Positions 17,532-27,021 of a stretch of 64,000 nucleotides of DNA are shown here, piece by piece; positions within the stretch are counted from its first letter, which is position 1; the number at the start of each line of letters is the position of its first letter. Below the pieces are notes generated by a model. That model did no database searches. It had not been told where the DNA came from and was given only the letters and a program-made list of their open reading frames with translations. The position numbers and the translations under genes are program-made. Source of the stretch: Croceicoccus mobilis (GTDB taxonomy: Bacteria; Pseudomonadota; Alphaproteobacteria; Sphingomonadales; Sphingomonadaceae); NCBI RefSeq assembly GCF_001661965.1, contig NZ_LYWZ01000022.1, forward strand, positions 372,001-436,000, written 5' to 3'.

Positions 17532-18680
17532 ATGAGAGTCACGGGTTATCGTTCGCTGGTCACGACTCATGATTGGGGTCGTCCGGTTGGCGATGTAAAC
17601 GGAATTATACAGGACGGTATTACCGAGGTTCCCGTCCTTCTTCTGGAAACGGACGTCGGACTGACAGGCGTCGGCGTTGGCCAGCACGCCGATATTGCGC
17701 GTATCTTCCGGGCCGTCGAAGGCAAGGATCCGCGCGCCGTTACGACCATCTACGACTCGATGTTGTCGCAGGTGTTCAAGAGCGGACACGCCGGCGCGAC
17801 GTTCGGCGCGATTGCCGCAGTCGATATGGCGCTGTGGGACCTGAAGGCGAAAATGGCGGACGAACCGCTTTGGCGCACCTTGGGTGCCATGGACTGTTTC
17901 GTGTCCGGCTATGCGTCTGGGCTATGCCACGGACTGTCGGACGATCAATTCGCGGCGCATTACGAAATCTGGTCCGAACGCGGTTTCTCGTCCGTCAAGG
18001 TTAAAGGCGGTGCCGATCTGGGCCGCGACATCGACCGCCTGAAAACGGTTCGCGGCATCATGTCGAAGAACACTTCCCGTCCAGGCCTCATGCTTGACGT
18101 GAATGAATCCTGGAACGCCAAGCAGGCGATCCGTCATCTTCACGAAATTGAACAGCAACTGGATCTGACATGGATTGAAGAGCCCGTACGGCGATGGGAT
18201 GCTGCCGGGTTGGCCAGCGTATCGAAAGCCTGTCGCGCGGCAGTGGCATCGGGTGAGAACCTGACCGGGCTAGAGCAATATTCACCGCTGTTCGAAGCAG
18301 GCGCACTGGATGTCGTTCAGGCAGGCAGCGTCTGGGGCATCACCCACTTCCTGCGCGTAGCGATTGCCGCCCATTCGCGCAATCTGCCCGTATCGCCTGT
18401 AGCTTACGATGCGAATCCTCTCGCCCATGCGGCAGCAGCCGTCCCCAATCTGATCGGCATCGAAGTTCAGGACTGGAAATGGCCTGCAGGGCTGTCGGTC
18501 GATCAATCGATCGAAGACGGCGGTATCAGGCTGGGCAATAGCCCGGGCCTTGGCATCGAAGTGAACGAGGATGCGCTGATCCCCAGATCCAGCGAAGGCT
18601 GGGCCGCCAGCAGCGGCCCCCACTGCAGGCCAAGACATGCCGGTCTTCAACTAGCGCCGGCAACCGCTAAACGAAAATAA
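17532..18680 (+). CDS. Enolase-superfamily (mandelate racemase subgroup-like) protein, probable sugar-acid dehydratase
   Basis: 382 residues from the ATG at 17532; a longer frame overlaps the regulator. It has the capping domain, then barrel motifs: KxK in SSVKVKGG (about 160), and metal ligands Asp in LMLDVNES, Glu in TWIEEPV and Glu in VASGENL. The His-Asp pair usual in the mandelate racemase subgroup seems absent: the sixth strand reads VVQAGSVWG instead of a QPD motif, and the seventh reads VSPVAYD where PH is expected. It may dehydrate a sugar acid using the Lys only. The last 30 residues (from SSEGWAAS) do not look like the family's C-terminus. An MFS porter gene follows. Confidence 0.8.
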   Translation: MRVTGYRSLVTTHDWGRPVGDVNGIIQDGITEVPVLLLETDVGLTGVGVGQHADIARIFRAVEGKDPRAVTTIYDSMLSQVFKSGHAGATFGAIAAVDMALWDLKAKMADEPLWRTLGAMDCFVSGYASGLCHGLSDDQFAAHYEIWSERGFSSVKVKGGADLGRDIDRLKTVRGIMSKNTSRPGLMLDVNESWNAKQAIRHLHEIEQQLDLTWIEEPVRRWDAAGLASVSKACRAAVASGENLTGLEQYSPLFEAGALDVVQAGSVWGITHFLRVAIAAHSRNLPVSPVAYDANPLAHAAAAVPNLIGIEVQDWKWPAGLSVDQSIEDGGIRLGNSPGLGIEVNEDALIPRSSEGWAASSGPHCRPRHAGLQLAPATAKRK

Positions 18681-18715
18681 GATGCTGGCTCAGAATAACG
18701 AAATGGGAGAGATAA

Positions 18716-19975
18716 ATGGCAACCGCGACGGCACCGGCTGACAATTACCTGTTGGGCCCGCAGCGAATGAAGCTGCAGCTTTCGCTGATGGTGAACTTCT
18801 TCCTGCTGATGGCGCTCTACAGCGGCGTCCTTGGCGTCCTGCTGCCAAACCAGATCGCGGAACTGGACGAGGGATCAAAAGCGAACAATCTGGCGCTGCT
18901 GTTCGCTGTAACCTCGATCTTCTCGACCCTGGCCACTCCGATTGCGGGCGCCTTGTCCGATCGTACGCGCAGCCGCTGGGGCAAACGCTCGCCATGGATT
19001 GCCATTGGATCGCTTTTCGGATCGCTGGCGCTCTTCGGCGTTTCGTGGATGACGAGCTTCTGGTCGTTGATGGTGCTGTGGGTGATGGCCGCAATCGCGT
19101 ACAACTCAATGCAACCTGCCATGACAACGCTTATTGCCGATCGCTTCGCTCCTGAAGCCCGGGGCGGTGTCTCAGGCATGGTCGGCGCGGGAATGACCGG
19201 AGGCCTGACGGCAGGCACGGTCGTGGCCGGATATCTGGCGGGTGAGCGGGTGCTGGCCTATGGCCTGTTCGCTAGCGCGATATTGGTGTCCTGCCTTGCC
19301 TTCGTCGCCATCAACCGAGAGCCTGCCAGCGAAGCCATACCCCGCCGTCCGATTATTTGGGGCGAATTTTTCAAGGGCTTCTGGATCTCTCCCAAGAAGC
19401 ATCCCGATTTCGCCTGGGCCTTTGCCAGTCGCTTCCTGATCTACATGGGATATCAGGCCGTTGCCGCATATCTCCTTTATATCCTGCGCGACTACATTGG
19501 GCTGGAAAACGAAGCGTCGAATATCGCCATCGCCAATCTGGCGATGGTCACGCTTGTCTGTCTTGTCACGTCTTCGCTGATATCCGGATGGCTGTCCGAC
19601 AGGTTCCAGCGGCGGAAACCCTTCGTGATCCTGGGCAGCCTGATCATGGGCTGCGCCATGGTTGCACCGCTGATATCGCCCGACATGGACGGTATGTGGA
19701 CCTATGCCGCGATAATCGGCGTGGGATACGGAATGTTCATGTCCATCGACATGGCACTGATGACGCAGGTCCTGCCGAAAAGCGCACTGGGCGATGAAGG
19801 CAAGGATCTGGGCATCCTGACGACCGCCGTGAACATTCCCCAGATCCTGAGCCCCATCATGGCCGCTATCCTGCTGAATCTATTCGCTGACGACTACAGC
19901 GTGATTTTCTGGGCCGCAGTGGTGTTTGTCTTCGCATCAGCCTTTTGCGTGATGCCGATCCGGTCGGTGCGATAA
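18716..19975 (+). CDS. MFS transporter
   Basis: 419 residues, about 12 transmembrane helices in two halves. The loop between helices 2 and 3 carries the MFS signature SDRTRSRWGKRSP, and the second half carries SDRFQRRKP. This inner-membrane proton- or cation-coupled porter resembles sugar/glycoside porters; the substrate is inferred to be a saccharide or sugar acid from the neighbours. GGGAGAGATA precedes the ATG, 35 bases after the enolase-superfamily gene, so the two are probably cotranscribed. Confidence 0.88.
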   Translation: MATATAPADNYLLGPQRMKLQLSLMVNFFLLMALYSGVLGVLLPNQIAELDEGSKANNLALLFAVTSIFSTLATPIAGALSDRTRSRWGKRSPWIAIGSLFGSLALFGVSWMTSFWSLMVLWVMAAIAYNSMQPAMTTLIADRFAPEARGGVSGMVGAGMTGGLTAGTVVAGYLAGERVLAYGLFASAILVSCLAFVAINREPASEAIPRRPIIWGEFFKGFWISPKKHPDFAWAFASRFLIYMGYQAVAAYLLYILRDYIGLENEASNIAIANLAMVTLVCLVTSSLISGWLSDRFQRRKPFVILGSLIMGCAMVAPLISPDMDGMWTYAAIIGVGYGMFMSIDMALMTQVLPKSALGDEGKDLGILTTAVNIPQILSPIMAAILLNLFADDYSVIFWAAVVFVFASAFCVMPIRSVR

Positions 19976-19985
19976 AAATTATTCG

Positions 19986-19997
19986 TCATACGTATGA
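19986..19997. promoter_or_regulatory. Palindromic putative GntR operator ahead of TonB-dependent receptor
   Basis: TCATACGTATGA is a perfect 12-base palindrome, with the same half-sites as the other elements but two bases apart. It is 72 bases upstream of the receptor's ATG in an AT-rich intergenic region that would hold its promoter. Confidence 0.5.
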
Positions 19998-20069
19998 TGT
20001 CATTTGACACCGGTGTAATTTCGACGCATTAAGATCGAAATCAATAATAAAACTTGGAGAGGGAGTTAC

Positions 20070-22817
20070 ATGGCGTTCAAGACCATTATCCGTCGCTCGG
20101 CCTTGTTGGGTGCCGCAAGTACGGCAGCCATGATCATGGCGAGCCCTTCGATGGCGCAGGACAGCGTTGCACAGAACGAGCTGCCGCAAGATCAGAACGA
20201 GCCTGAAGCTGGCGATGCAATCATCGTTACGGGCATCCGCGCGTCACAACAGGCTGCAATCGATATCAAGCGAAATTCGGTTTCCGTCGTCGACTCGATC
20301 GTCGCCGAAGACCTGGGCAAGCTGCCCGATCAGAACGTTGCCGAATCGCTACAGCGCATCCCCGGCGTCACCATCGAACGGAACCGCGGCGAAGGCCGTT
20401 TCGTGACCGTTCGCGGCTTCGGTCCGAAGTTCAACGCGGTTACAGTCAACGGTCGCACACTTGCCACTGACAATAATGGCCGCGAATTCTCATTCGACGT
20501 GCTGCCGTCCGAAATCATTTCGGGCGCCGATGTCTACAAGTCGCCGCAGGCCAACCTCAACGGTTCCTCAATCGGCGCGACAGTAGACGTGAAGACCCTC
20601 CACCCGCTGGATCAAAGCGAAGACTTCACGATTGCAGCCAGCGGAAACGCAATGTGGTCGGAAATTCGTGATACTATCAATCCGGAATTTTCAGCCGTTG
20701 CCAGCTGGCAGAACGAGCCTGGTACGTTCGGTCTTGCCCTGTCGGGTGTCTATTCGGAACAGAAAAACCGGAACGACGAATTTACGATTGGCGCAGGTCA
20801 CGTCCGGCGCTCCAGCACTGACGGCTATTACAGCTCCGGCGGTGTCGCGGGTGCACGCATCGGCCCGGATGTCGAGCCATTCACGAATGTCTCGATGCCG
20901 TCTAACCTTTCACCGTTCTTTTTCGAACGCGACCTGACCCGCTGGGCCGTCAACGGTTCAGCGCAGATGCGGCCAAACGAAACGATGACCGTCACCATCG
21001 ATGCCCTGCACGCCAAGGCGCAGTTCATCGAACAGCAGATCGGCCTTGCCTATGACTTTTCGGGCGGCACGCTGGTCGAACAAGTCGTCGAAGGCGGCGA
21101 AGCCGTCTACCAGCGCTATGAAGGCGGTTTCGTCGACCAGATCATCCAGTATGGCGATCGGGACGTGACCACCGACCAGTTAGGTCTGAACTTCGACTGG
21201 ACACCGACGGAAACCTTCCGCCTGCGCTTTGACGGATCCTATTCAAAGGCCGAGCGTCGCGGCAAGGAAAACAACGACTTCACCACGATCCGTCGCAAAG
21301 GCATCAATCATTACTTCGATCGCCGGACCGGCAGCCCGATCTATGACTATGGCTTTTCCAGCCCCAATTACGGCAATGCCGCGACGAATCCCCAGGGCAT
21401 CACAGCGCATTACTACATCTGGGGCGGCGGATCAGACATCGATGATGAGATCATGGAGTACAAGGTCGACAGCGAATGGAACCCCGGTTTCGGTTCGCTG
21501 ACCTTCTCGGGCGGGATGTTCAAGAACAACCGCACCAAGACGATCACCGCCAACGAAATGCCGTTCGGCCAGCAATGCGCCTATTGCGGATCGGACCAGC
21601 TTCTTCCCGAAACCCTGTTCTCCTCCACCGACCGGGGCTTCTTCTCGGGCTATGGCGGCGACATCGTTCGCGACTGGGTTTATTATGATCCTCGCTCGCT
21701 GATCCTGCAGGTGGACCAATACGCAGAGCAGGACGGCCGCACTTTCGACCCGGCCGTGTTCTCCCCTTCTGCATCTTCGGAAGTGGATGAGGATGTCTGG
21801 GGCGGCTATCTCATGGCCGACTGGGAGACTGAGCTTGGCGGAATGGACCTCGCCATCAATGCGGGCCTGCGGTACGAAAACACCGAGTACACCTCATCCG
21901 GCGCATCGCGCACGGTGTTGAGCGCGATGCCTAATGGCCAGGGCCAGAACATTATCGTGGTATCCGATGTCATCCCGGTCAGCTTCCGCGGTAAATACGA
22001 CGATTGGCTGCCTTCAATCAACGTCAAGCTGGGCGTGACGCCCGACTTCATCCTACGCATTGCTGCTTCAAAGGTGATGACGCGTCCAACGCTGTCGGAC
22101 CTCTCGCCCCGCCAGTCGATCCAGACGAATCCGGGTAATGAGACGATCCGCCGCGGCAACCCCGATCTCCAGCCGTTCCGGGCAAAGCAGGTTGAACTAG
22201 GGGCAGAATGGTACTTCGCCAGCAACTCGCTGCTTTCGGGTGCCGTGTTCTACAAGGACATCCAATCCTTCGTGACGCTTGTCACCACGCCGCAGCTGGT
22301 CGACCAAGTCACCTTCCAGGTCACTGTACCCGACAATGGCGAAGGCGCGACCGTGAAGGGTTTCGAAATCGGCTATCGCCAGTCCTTTGCTGATTGGCTG
22401 CCGGCGCCGTTCGATGGCCTGGGGGTCCAGACCAGCTTCAACTACACCGACTCAAACGCCGAATACACCAATGCGGTGGCAAACGTGAACTTCGGCCTCG
22501 AAGGTCTGTCCAAGTACTCATACAGCCTGGTCGGCTATTACGAGAAGTACGGCTTTCAGGCCCGTCTCGCCTACACCTATCGTGACAATTTCCTTCAGGT
22601 CGCGTCGGGCCGCAACGGTGAGCCGGAGTATTTCGATGCCTATGGCCAGCTGGATGCCAGCCTGTCCTATGACATCACCGACAATTTCACGATCTATGGC
22701 GATGTCATCAACCTGAACAACGCGAAGGAGTTCATCTACTCCGTCTCGGAAGACAGGACCAAGGAATACCGCCAGACCGGCCGCCGTGTTTCCGCAGGTG
22801 TTCGCGTCCGTTTCTAA
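20070..22817 (+). CDS. TonB-dependent outer-membrane receptor
   Basis: 915 residues with a signal peptide (ending about PSMAQ, residue 30). The TonB-box-like segment is DAIIVTGIRAS, and a plug domain follows (VAEDLGKLPDQNVAESLQRIPGVTIERN, broken by the family's GEGRFVTVRGFGP). A 22-strand barrel ends in the aromatic residue of SAGVRVRF. It belongs to the sphingomonad/Caulobacter/Xanthomonas group of receptors for plant-cell-wall saccharides. It would import oligosaccharides of the pectin attacked by the exported glycosidases here. It is the only outer-membrane importer in the locus and no SusD-like partner is present. GGAGAGGGAG precedes the ATG. Confidence 0.93.
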   Translation: MAFKTIIRRSALLGAASTAAMIMASPSMAQDSVAQNELPQDQNEPEAGDAIIVTGIRASQQAAIDIKRNSVSVVDSIVAEDLGKLPDQNVAESLQRIPGVTIERNRGEGRFVTVRGFGPKFNAVTVNGRTLATDNNGREFSFDVLPSEIISGADVYKSPQANLNGSSIGATVDVKTLHPLDQSEDFTIAASGNAMWSEIRDTINPEFSAVASWQNEPGTFGLALSGVYSEQKNRNDEFTIGAGHVRRSSTDGYYSSGGVAGARIGPDVEPFTNVSMPSNLSPFFFERDLTRWAVNGSAQMRPNETMTVTIDALHAKAQFIEQQIGLAYDFSGGTLVEQVVEGGEAVYQRYEGGFVDQIIQYGDRDVTTDQLGLNFDWTPTETFRLRFDGSYSKAERRGKENNDFTTIRRKGINHYFDRRTGSPIYDYGFSSPNYGNAATNPQGITAHYYIWGGGSDIDDEIMEYKVDSEWNPGFGSLTFSGGMFKNNRTKTITANEMPFGQQCAYCGSDQLLPETLFSSTDRGFFSGYGGDIVRDWVYYDPRSLILQVDQYAEQDGRTFDPAVFSPSASSEVDEDVWGGYLMADWETELGGMDLAINAGLRYENTEYTSSGASRTVLSAMPNGQGQNIIVVSDVIPVSFRGKYDDWLPSINVKLGVTPDFILRIAASKVMTRPTLSDLSPRQSIQTNPGNETIRRGNPDLQPFRAKQVELGAEWYFASNSLLSGAVFYKDIQSFVTLVTTPQLVDQVTFQVTVPDNGEGATVKGFEIGYRQSFADWLPAPFDGLGVQTSFNYTDSNAEYTNAVANVNFGLEGLSKYSYSLVGYYEKYGFQARLAYTYRDNFLQVASGRNGEPEYFDAYGQLDASLSYDITDNFTIYGDVINLNNAKEFIYSVSEDRTKEYRQTGRRVSAGVRVRF

Positions 22818-22846
22818 CCGGTAGTCACTCCCCGGACGCGAGACTT

Positions 22847-22876
22847 CGCCCCGGCTTGCCAAGGCAGGCCGGGGCG
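22847..22876. terminator. Intrinsic terminator hairpin between convergent genes
   Basis: A 14-base stem (22847-22860 with 22863-22876, one G-T pair) around an AA turn, very GC-rich. No long T-run follows (CGTTCGTC), so efficiency is uncertain. It separates the receptor gene from the convergent GH78 gene. Nothing else is seen in 22877-22962. Confidence 0.6.
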
Positions 22877-22962
22877 TTCGTCATCTGACGACAGGCGCTA
22901 AAACTTGGCCATGGGTGCCGTCAGCGCAAGCCGCCCCTCTGTCCTGTCCAGGGCCCTTTCGA

Positions 22963-25900
22963 TCAGCGGATGAAATGGTGACGACCACCAGCAAGCTGGA
23001 AGCGGATAATTCCGCCTGAAAGCGAGAGACCTGAAATACGCGGATCGTCTCCGATATGATGGCCATCGATCTTCCAATCGCCTTCAGGCAACTCCACTTC
23101 TGCCGTCGCATTTGCGGGCACTGACAACAGCAAGCTGCGTAAGCCGTTCGCATCGCCGTCAGTCGCTGTCTCTATCCGGCCCATAACGGAATCATAGCTG
23201 GCCGAAACGCGCCCCACTTCCGGCAGCCATAAGGGCTTCACCGCGATCCGCCGAAACCCCGGCGCAGCAGGTGCGATCCCTGCCAGCCTGCGATAGAAGA
23301 ACCCAACAACCGCGCCGAACGCATAATGGTTGTAGCTGTTCATCGACAGGTCGCCAGTATCGCCGTTCCAGCGCTCCCATACAGTGGTCGCGCCTTGTGT
23401 CGGCATATAGCCCCAGCTGGGATAGCCGGTCTGCAACAACAGGCCCGCAATCTCCTCAAGACAGTCTTCGTCGCACAGCACGTCGAGCAGGTAGGGCGTC
23501 CCCAGAAAACCTGTCGAAAGTTTCATGCCGCGACGGCGCAGATCGGCAGACAGGATAGCCGCTGCCTTGTGCCGAAGCTCGTCAGGTATCAGCCCGAAAG
23601 CAAGCGAGAGCACCTGGCTGGTCTGGCTACCGTTTCCACACGTGCCATCGTCTGCCACGAATTCCTCGGCATAAGCGGCACCGATCGCAATGCGTAACGA
23701 GGCAAAACGTGCCGCTGCATCGTGGCGACCGGTTACGCTGGCCATCTGCGCCATCAGACCGGCGGACCAAGCCCAATAGGCCGTTGCGCACAATGCGCGC
23801 GGCGTGGTCTCATCATCGGGCTTGATCGCATCGACCGAAAGCCAGTCGCCAAGGTCCAGTCCGCGTTCGTGGCGCCAGACCAGATCGGGATTGTGATGCT
23901 CCAGGTGGTCCATCCAGCGCAGCATCGCATCCCAGTTCTCGTCGATAACGGCGGTGTCGCCATATCGCTGCCACAACTGCCAGGGCAGGATGATACCTGC
24001 CTCGCTCCAACCTGCTGTCGCAACATTGGGGAAGGACTGGGGCTGCGGGACAACGATGGGATAGGCCCCGTCTTTACGCTGCGCCGCTCTCGCCTCCAAC
24101 AGGAAGCGGCGTATGAAAGGGTCGACGTCCATGTTGAAGGCTGCGGCATCCAGAAAGACCTGGATGTCTCCCATCCACCCCATGCGTTCGTCCCGCTGCG
24201 GACAATCCGTAGGTACAGAGAAAAAATTGCTGCGCTGGCTCCACCGCGCGTTGTCCCAGATCCGCTGCAGCAATGGTGCATCATGGAATGCCATCCGACC
24301 GGTTTCGCGGCAGGCGCTATAGACCACGATCCCTGCGACATCGTCTGACGTCAGAACGCCCGGATAGCCTTGGATCTCGACATAGCGAAAGCCGTGATAA
24401 GTAAAGCTCGGCTCAAAGCACTCGTCGCCGTGACCGGCCAGTATGAAACGATCAGTCGCCCGCGCCAGGCGCAGGTTGGACTGATCGGCCGTGCCATCGG
24501 CATTAAGCAATTCGGCGAAACGCATCGTGATTTGCGTGCCTGCCGGACCGCTGGCAGACAGGCGCACCCAGCCCGAAAAGTTCTGCCCGAAATCAATAAC
24601 ATGGTGCCCGCGCATAGGCTCGCTGATAGAAACCGGACGTAGCTCCTCCATTCGCTTGAGCGCGGGTGCAGTTTGCGCCTCCAATCGCACCTGTGGCGCT
24701 ACGCCAACCGGTGCATATGTCCAGGAGGCATCGTCGAAACCGGGGCGGTCCCATCCAGGCTGCTCCAGCCGCGCATCGCGGGTTTCCCCGTCATAGATTT
24801 CCGACTTCAGGATCGCGGAGACCGATGATTTCCACCCCGGACCAGTCGTCAGCATCTGCCTGCGACCGTCGGCAAGATCGACCTGCAGGATCGCCGAAAA
24901 ACGCCGCGGCGGTGGACCGAAACCATAGCGTTCGATCCGCCAGCCGAATGGCGATGCGTACCAGCCATCGCCGACAACCACGCCGATTGCGTTCCTGCCC
25001 TTATGCAGCAGACCGGTCACGTCGTGGCATTGGTAAAGAAGATGGTTCGACGCCACTGTCATCTCGGGCGTAAGGATCGCCTCTTCGGCGGCACGACCGT
25101 TGATCGAGATATCATAGGCCCCAAGGGCCGTTGCATATAGCCGGGCCGACACGACCGGCGCATCAAGGTCGAACTCTTGCCGCAACAGCATCGCCGGCTC
25201 GCTTGGACGGGGATAGCCTTGTGCCCACGATCCGCTGGGCTGCGGAACCTGCCAATCGTCCATATCGAATTCGGCATCGCGCCAGCCGCATGGCGGGTCG
25301 GGCACGACGCGCCACGCATGGCCAGTAATCCGGTCGGTGGTGCCATCGGCGCGATGCACGCGGACCAGCGCTGCAAAGGCACCGCCATCCACCGGGAAAA
25401 AGCCTTCGGTATCAGCTTCGACCAGTGCGCAAACGACATTGCGACCGGGCCGGATATCGCCGTGATATTCGCCAAGCACACCCCAGAACGGCAATTCGCT
25501 GTCCCAGCCGAACGGCCATTCCGTTTCACACGCCCCGCCATTGATCCAGACGCCGCGAAGGTGATCCTTGCCAGACACCAGTATATCGCAGCCCACCATG
25601 TCATCAGGCGCATCGAATTCCAGACGGAAACCATGCGGGCGTGGGTCCATTGATGTCCCGGTCCACAACCAGGGAATCCCGACAGCGCGATCGGCAGCCG
25701 CGTCTTCGTCTTCGGCAATGATCCAGTCAGCCTGCCAGTCCGAACGGGACATCAGCCCGGCTTCGAACCAGACCGGCTCGGAAATGGCGCTGCGACCCTT
25801 GTCATCACCGATTTCTACCTGCCACCAGACACGCTGGCCGGTCTCAAGCGGTGGGCCTGCATGCTCGATATCCAGGCTATTGCCGGATTGCACGCTGCCG

Positions 25901-26079
25901 CTGTCCCATAGCCATGGGCCCGACTTCAGCGCCTCTCTGCTGGGAGCAGATCGTATCCGGTATCGGGTCTGGAACGCTCCGTCACGCTCGGCATACATGC
26001 GCCACGACAGCCGCGGATGGGCAGACTGCGTACCCAGAAGTTCGACGATTTGCTCGGCACGAAGATCGACGGGTTTCAT
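22963..26079 (-). CDS. GH78 alpha-L-rhamnosidase, apparently cytoplasmic
   Basis: 1038 residues. The order matches GH78: N-terminal beta domains (LSWRMYAERDGAFQT...), a carbohydrate-binding stretch (WINGGACETEWPFG), and an alpha/alpha-barrel catalytic domain with the acid cluster in TDCPQRDERMGWMGD (about 630). Further motifs are WSEAGIILPWQLW and GYPSWGYMP...TVWERWNGDT. There is no signal peptide (MKPVDLRAEQIVEL), so it should hydrolyse imported rhamnosides in the cytoplasm and deliver L-rhamnose to the pathway upstream. It is the last gene of the long minus operon, overlapping the lactonase gene by four bases. Confidence 0.93.
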   Translation of the reverse strand: MKPVDLRAEQIVELLGTQSAHPRLSWRMYAERDGAFQTRYRIRSAPSREALKSGPWLWDSGSVQSGNSLDIEHAGPPLETGQRVWWQVEIGDDKGRSAISEPVWFEAGLMSRSDWQADWIIAEDEDAAADRAVGIPWLWTGTSMDPRPHGFRLEFDAPDDMVGCDILVSGKDHLRGVWINGGACETEWPFGWDSELPFWGVLGEYHGDIRPGRNVVCALVEADTEGFFPVDGGAFAALVRVHRADGTTDRITGHAWRVVPDPPCGWRDAEFDMDDWQVPQPSGSWAQGYPRPSEPAMLLRQEFDLDAPVVSARLYATALGAYDISINGRAAEEAILTPEMTVASNHLLYQCHDVTGLLHKGRNAIGVVVGDGWYASPFGWRIERYGFGPPPRRFSAILQVDLADGRRQMLTTGPGWKSSVSAILKSEIYDGETRDARLEQPGWDRPGFDDASWTYAPVGVAPQVRLEAQTAPALKRMEELRPVSISEPMRGHHVIDFGQNFSGWVRLSASGPAGTQITMRFAELLNADGTADQSNLRLARATDRFILAGHGDECFEPSFTYHGFRYVEIQGYPGVLTSDDVAGIVVYSACRETGRMAFHDAPLLQRIWDNARWSQRSNFFSVPTDCPQRDERMGWMGDIQVFLDAAAFNMDVDPFIRRFLLEARAAQRKDGAYPIVVPQPQSFPNVATAGWSEAGIILPWQLWQRYGDTAVIDENWDAMLRWMDHLEHHNPDLVWRHERGLDLGDWLSVDAIKPDDETTPRALCATAYWAWSAGLMAQMASVTGRHDAAARFASLRIAIGAAYAEEFVADDGTCGNGSQTSQVLSLAFGLIPDELRHKAAAILSADLRRRGMKLSTGFLGTPYLLDVLCDEDCLEEIAGLLLQTGYPSWGYMPTQGATTVWERWNGDTGDLSMNSYNHYAFGAVVGFFYRRLAGIAPAAPGFRRIAVKPLWLPEVGRVSASYDSVMGRIETATDGDANGLRSLLLSVPANATAEVELPEGDWKIDGHHIGDDPRISGLSLSGGIIRFQLAGGRHHFIR

Positions 26080-26993
26080 GCCTGAAGGTTCAGACCCAGC
26101 CGATAAATGCGATTGGCATTGCCGCCGAACAGGGCGGACCGTTCTTCATCGCTGAATGCGGAGGTGATGGAATCGTAGGCGTCGAAATATTTGTCGAACC
26201 GATCGAACAGCTTGTCGGTCGGAAAATTGCTGGCGAACATTGATCTGTCCTTGCCGAACATCTCGATCGTATCGAGCACGTAGGGCCTCGCTTGCTCCTC
26301 GTCCCACGGGTTCCAGGTGAACCCCATGCCGGAAATCTTGACGGCAACGTTGGGCAATGCGGCAAGCGCACGCATACCGCTGCGCCACACATTCCAGCCA
26401 TCCCTGTCTTCGGGAATGGCCATCCCAGTATGGTTCAGTATGACCTGCGTATCCGGATGCCGACCGATCAGCTTTGCAAGATGGTCCATCTGCCCCGGAT
26501 AAGCCTGCAGATCGAAGCTGAGGCCGTATTTGCCGAGAAGCCCGAACCCACGTTCCCATTCTTCGGAAAGAGTGCTGTCCTCTGGCCCATAGCTGCGTGC
26601 AGGATCAGGGTGCCAGCTGACGATCTGCCGGATGCCGCGTACGTTGGCATGGCTTGCCTGCACTTCCAGAACGGCTTCTACGCCCTTGTCCTCCAGCATC
26701 GCGAACGCAACGATGCCGTTCGGCATTCCGCGCTGGTCCGCCATCTGCTGCAGCCAACGGGTTTCCTTGATGGCATCCCCGGCATGCGCACCGGCATCGA
26801 TATGGACGATGCCTTGCACATCCCATGTCGACGCGTCGGCAAGATAGGCGTCCAGCGGATAATCGACGGCGATCGATTCCACACTGCCGTTCGGATTATC
26901 GGTATCGAACGGCGGGGACAGCCACGGATAGCGGATATGCGACAGGTCCCACAGATGAACATGCGGATCGACCAGCGGTGGACGTTTTGGCAT
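26076..26993 (-). CDS. lra2: Amidohydrolase-family L-rhamnono-lactonase (LRA2-like)
   Basis: 305 residues of the COG3618 sugar-lactonase group. The barrel opens with LVDPHVHLWDLS; QVILNHTGMAIP and SMFASNFPTDKL carry the later His/Asp positions. It would open L-rhamnono-gamma-lactone to L-rhamnonate. The ATG at 26993 is preferred over an upstream TTG because GAGGAGA precedes it at normal distance. It sits between the 4-dehydrogenase and GH78 genes in an operon that has every other step of the L-rhamnose diketo-hydrolase route. Confidence 0.85.
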   Translation of the reverse strand: MPKRPPLVDPHVHLWDLSHIRYPWLSPPFDTDNPNGSVESIAVDYPLDAYLADASTWDVQGIVHIDAGAHAGDAIKETRWLQQMADQRGMPNGIVAFAMLEDKGVEAVLEVQASHANVRGIRQIVSWHPDPARSYGPEDSTLSEEWERGFGLLGKYGLSFDLQAYPGQMDHLAKLIGRHPDTQVILNHTGMAIPEDRDGWNVWRSGMRALAALPNVAVKISGMGFTWNPWDEEQARPYVLDTIEMFGKDRSMFASNFPTDKLFDRFDKYFDAYDSITSAFSDEERSALFGGNANRIYRLGLNLQA

Positions 26994-27021
26994 GACTCTC
27001 CTCAATTACTATTCGTTTTTT

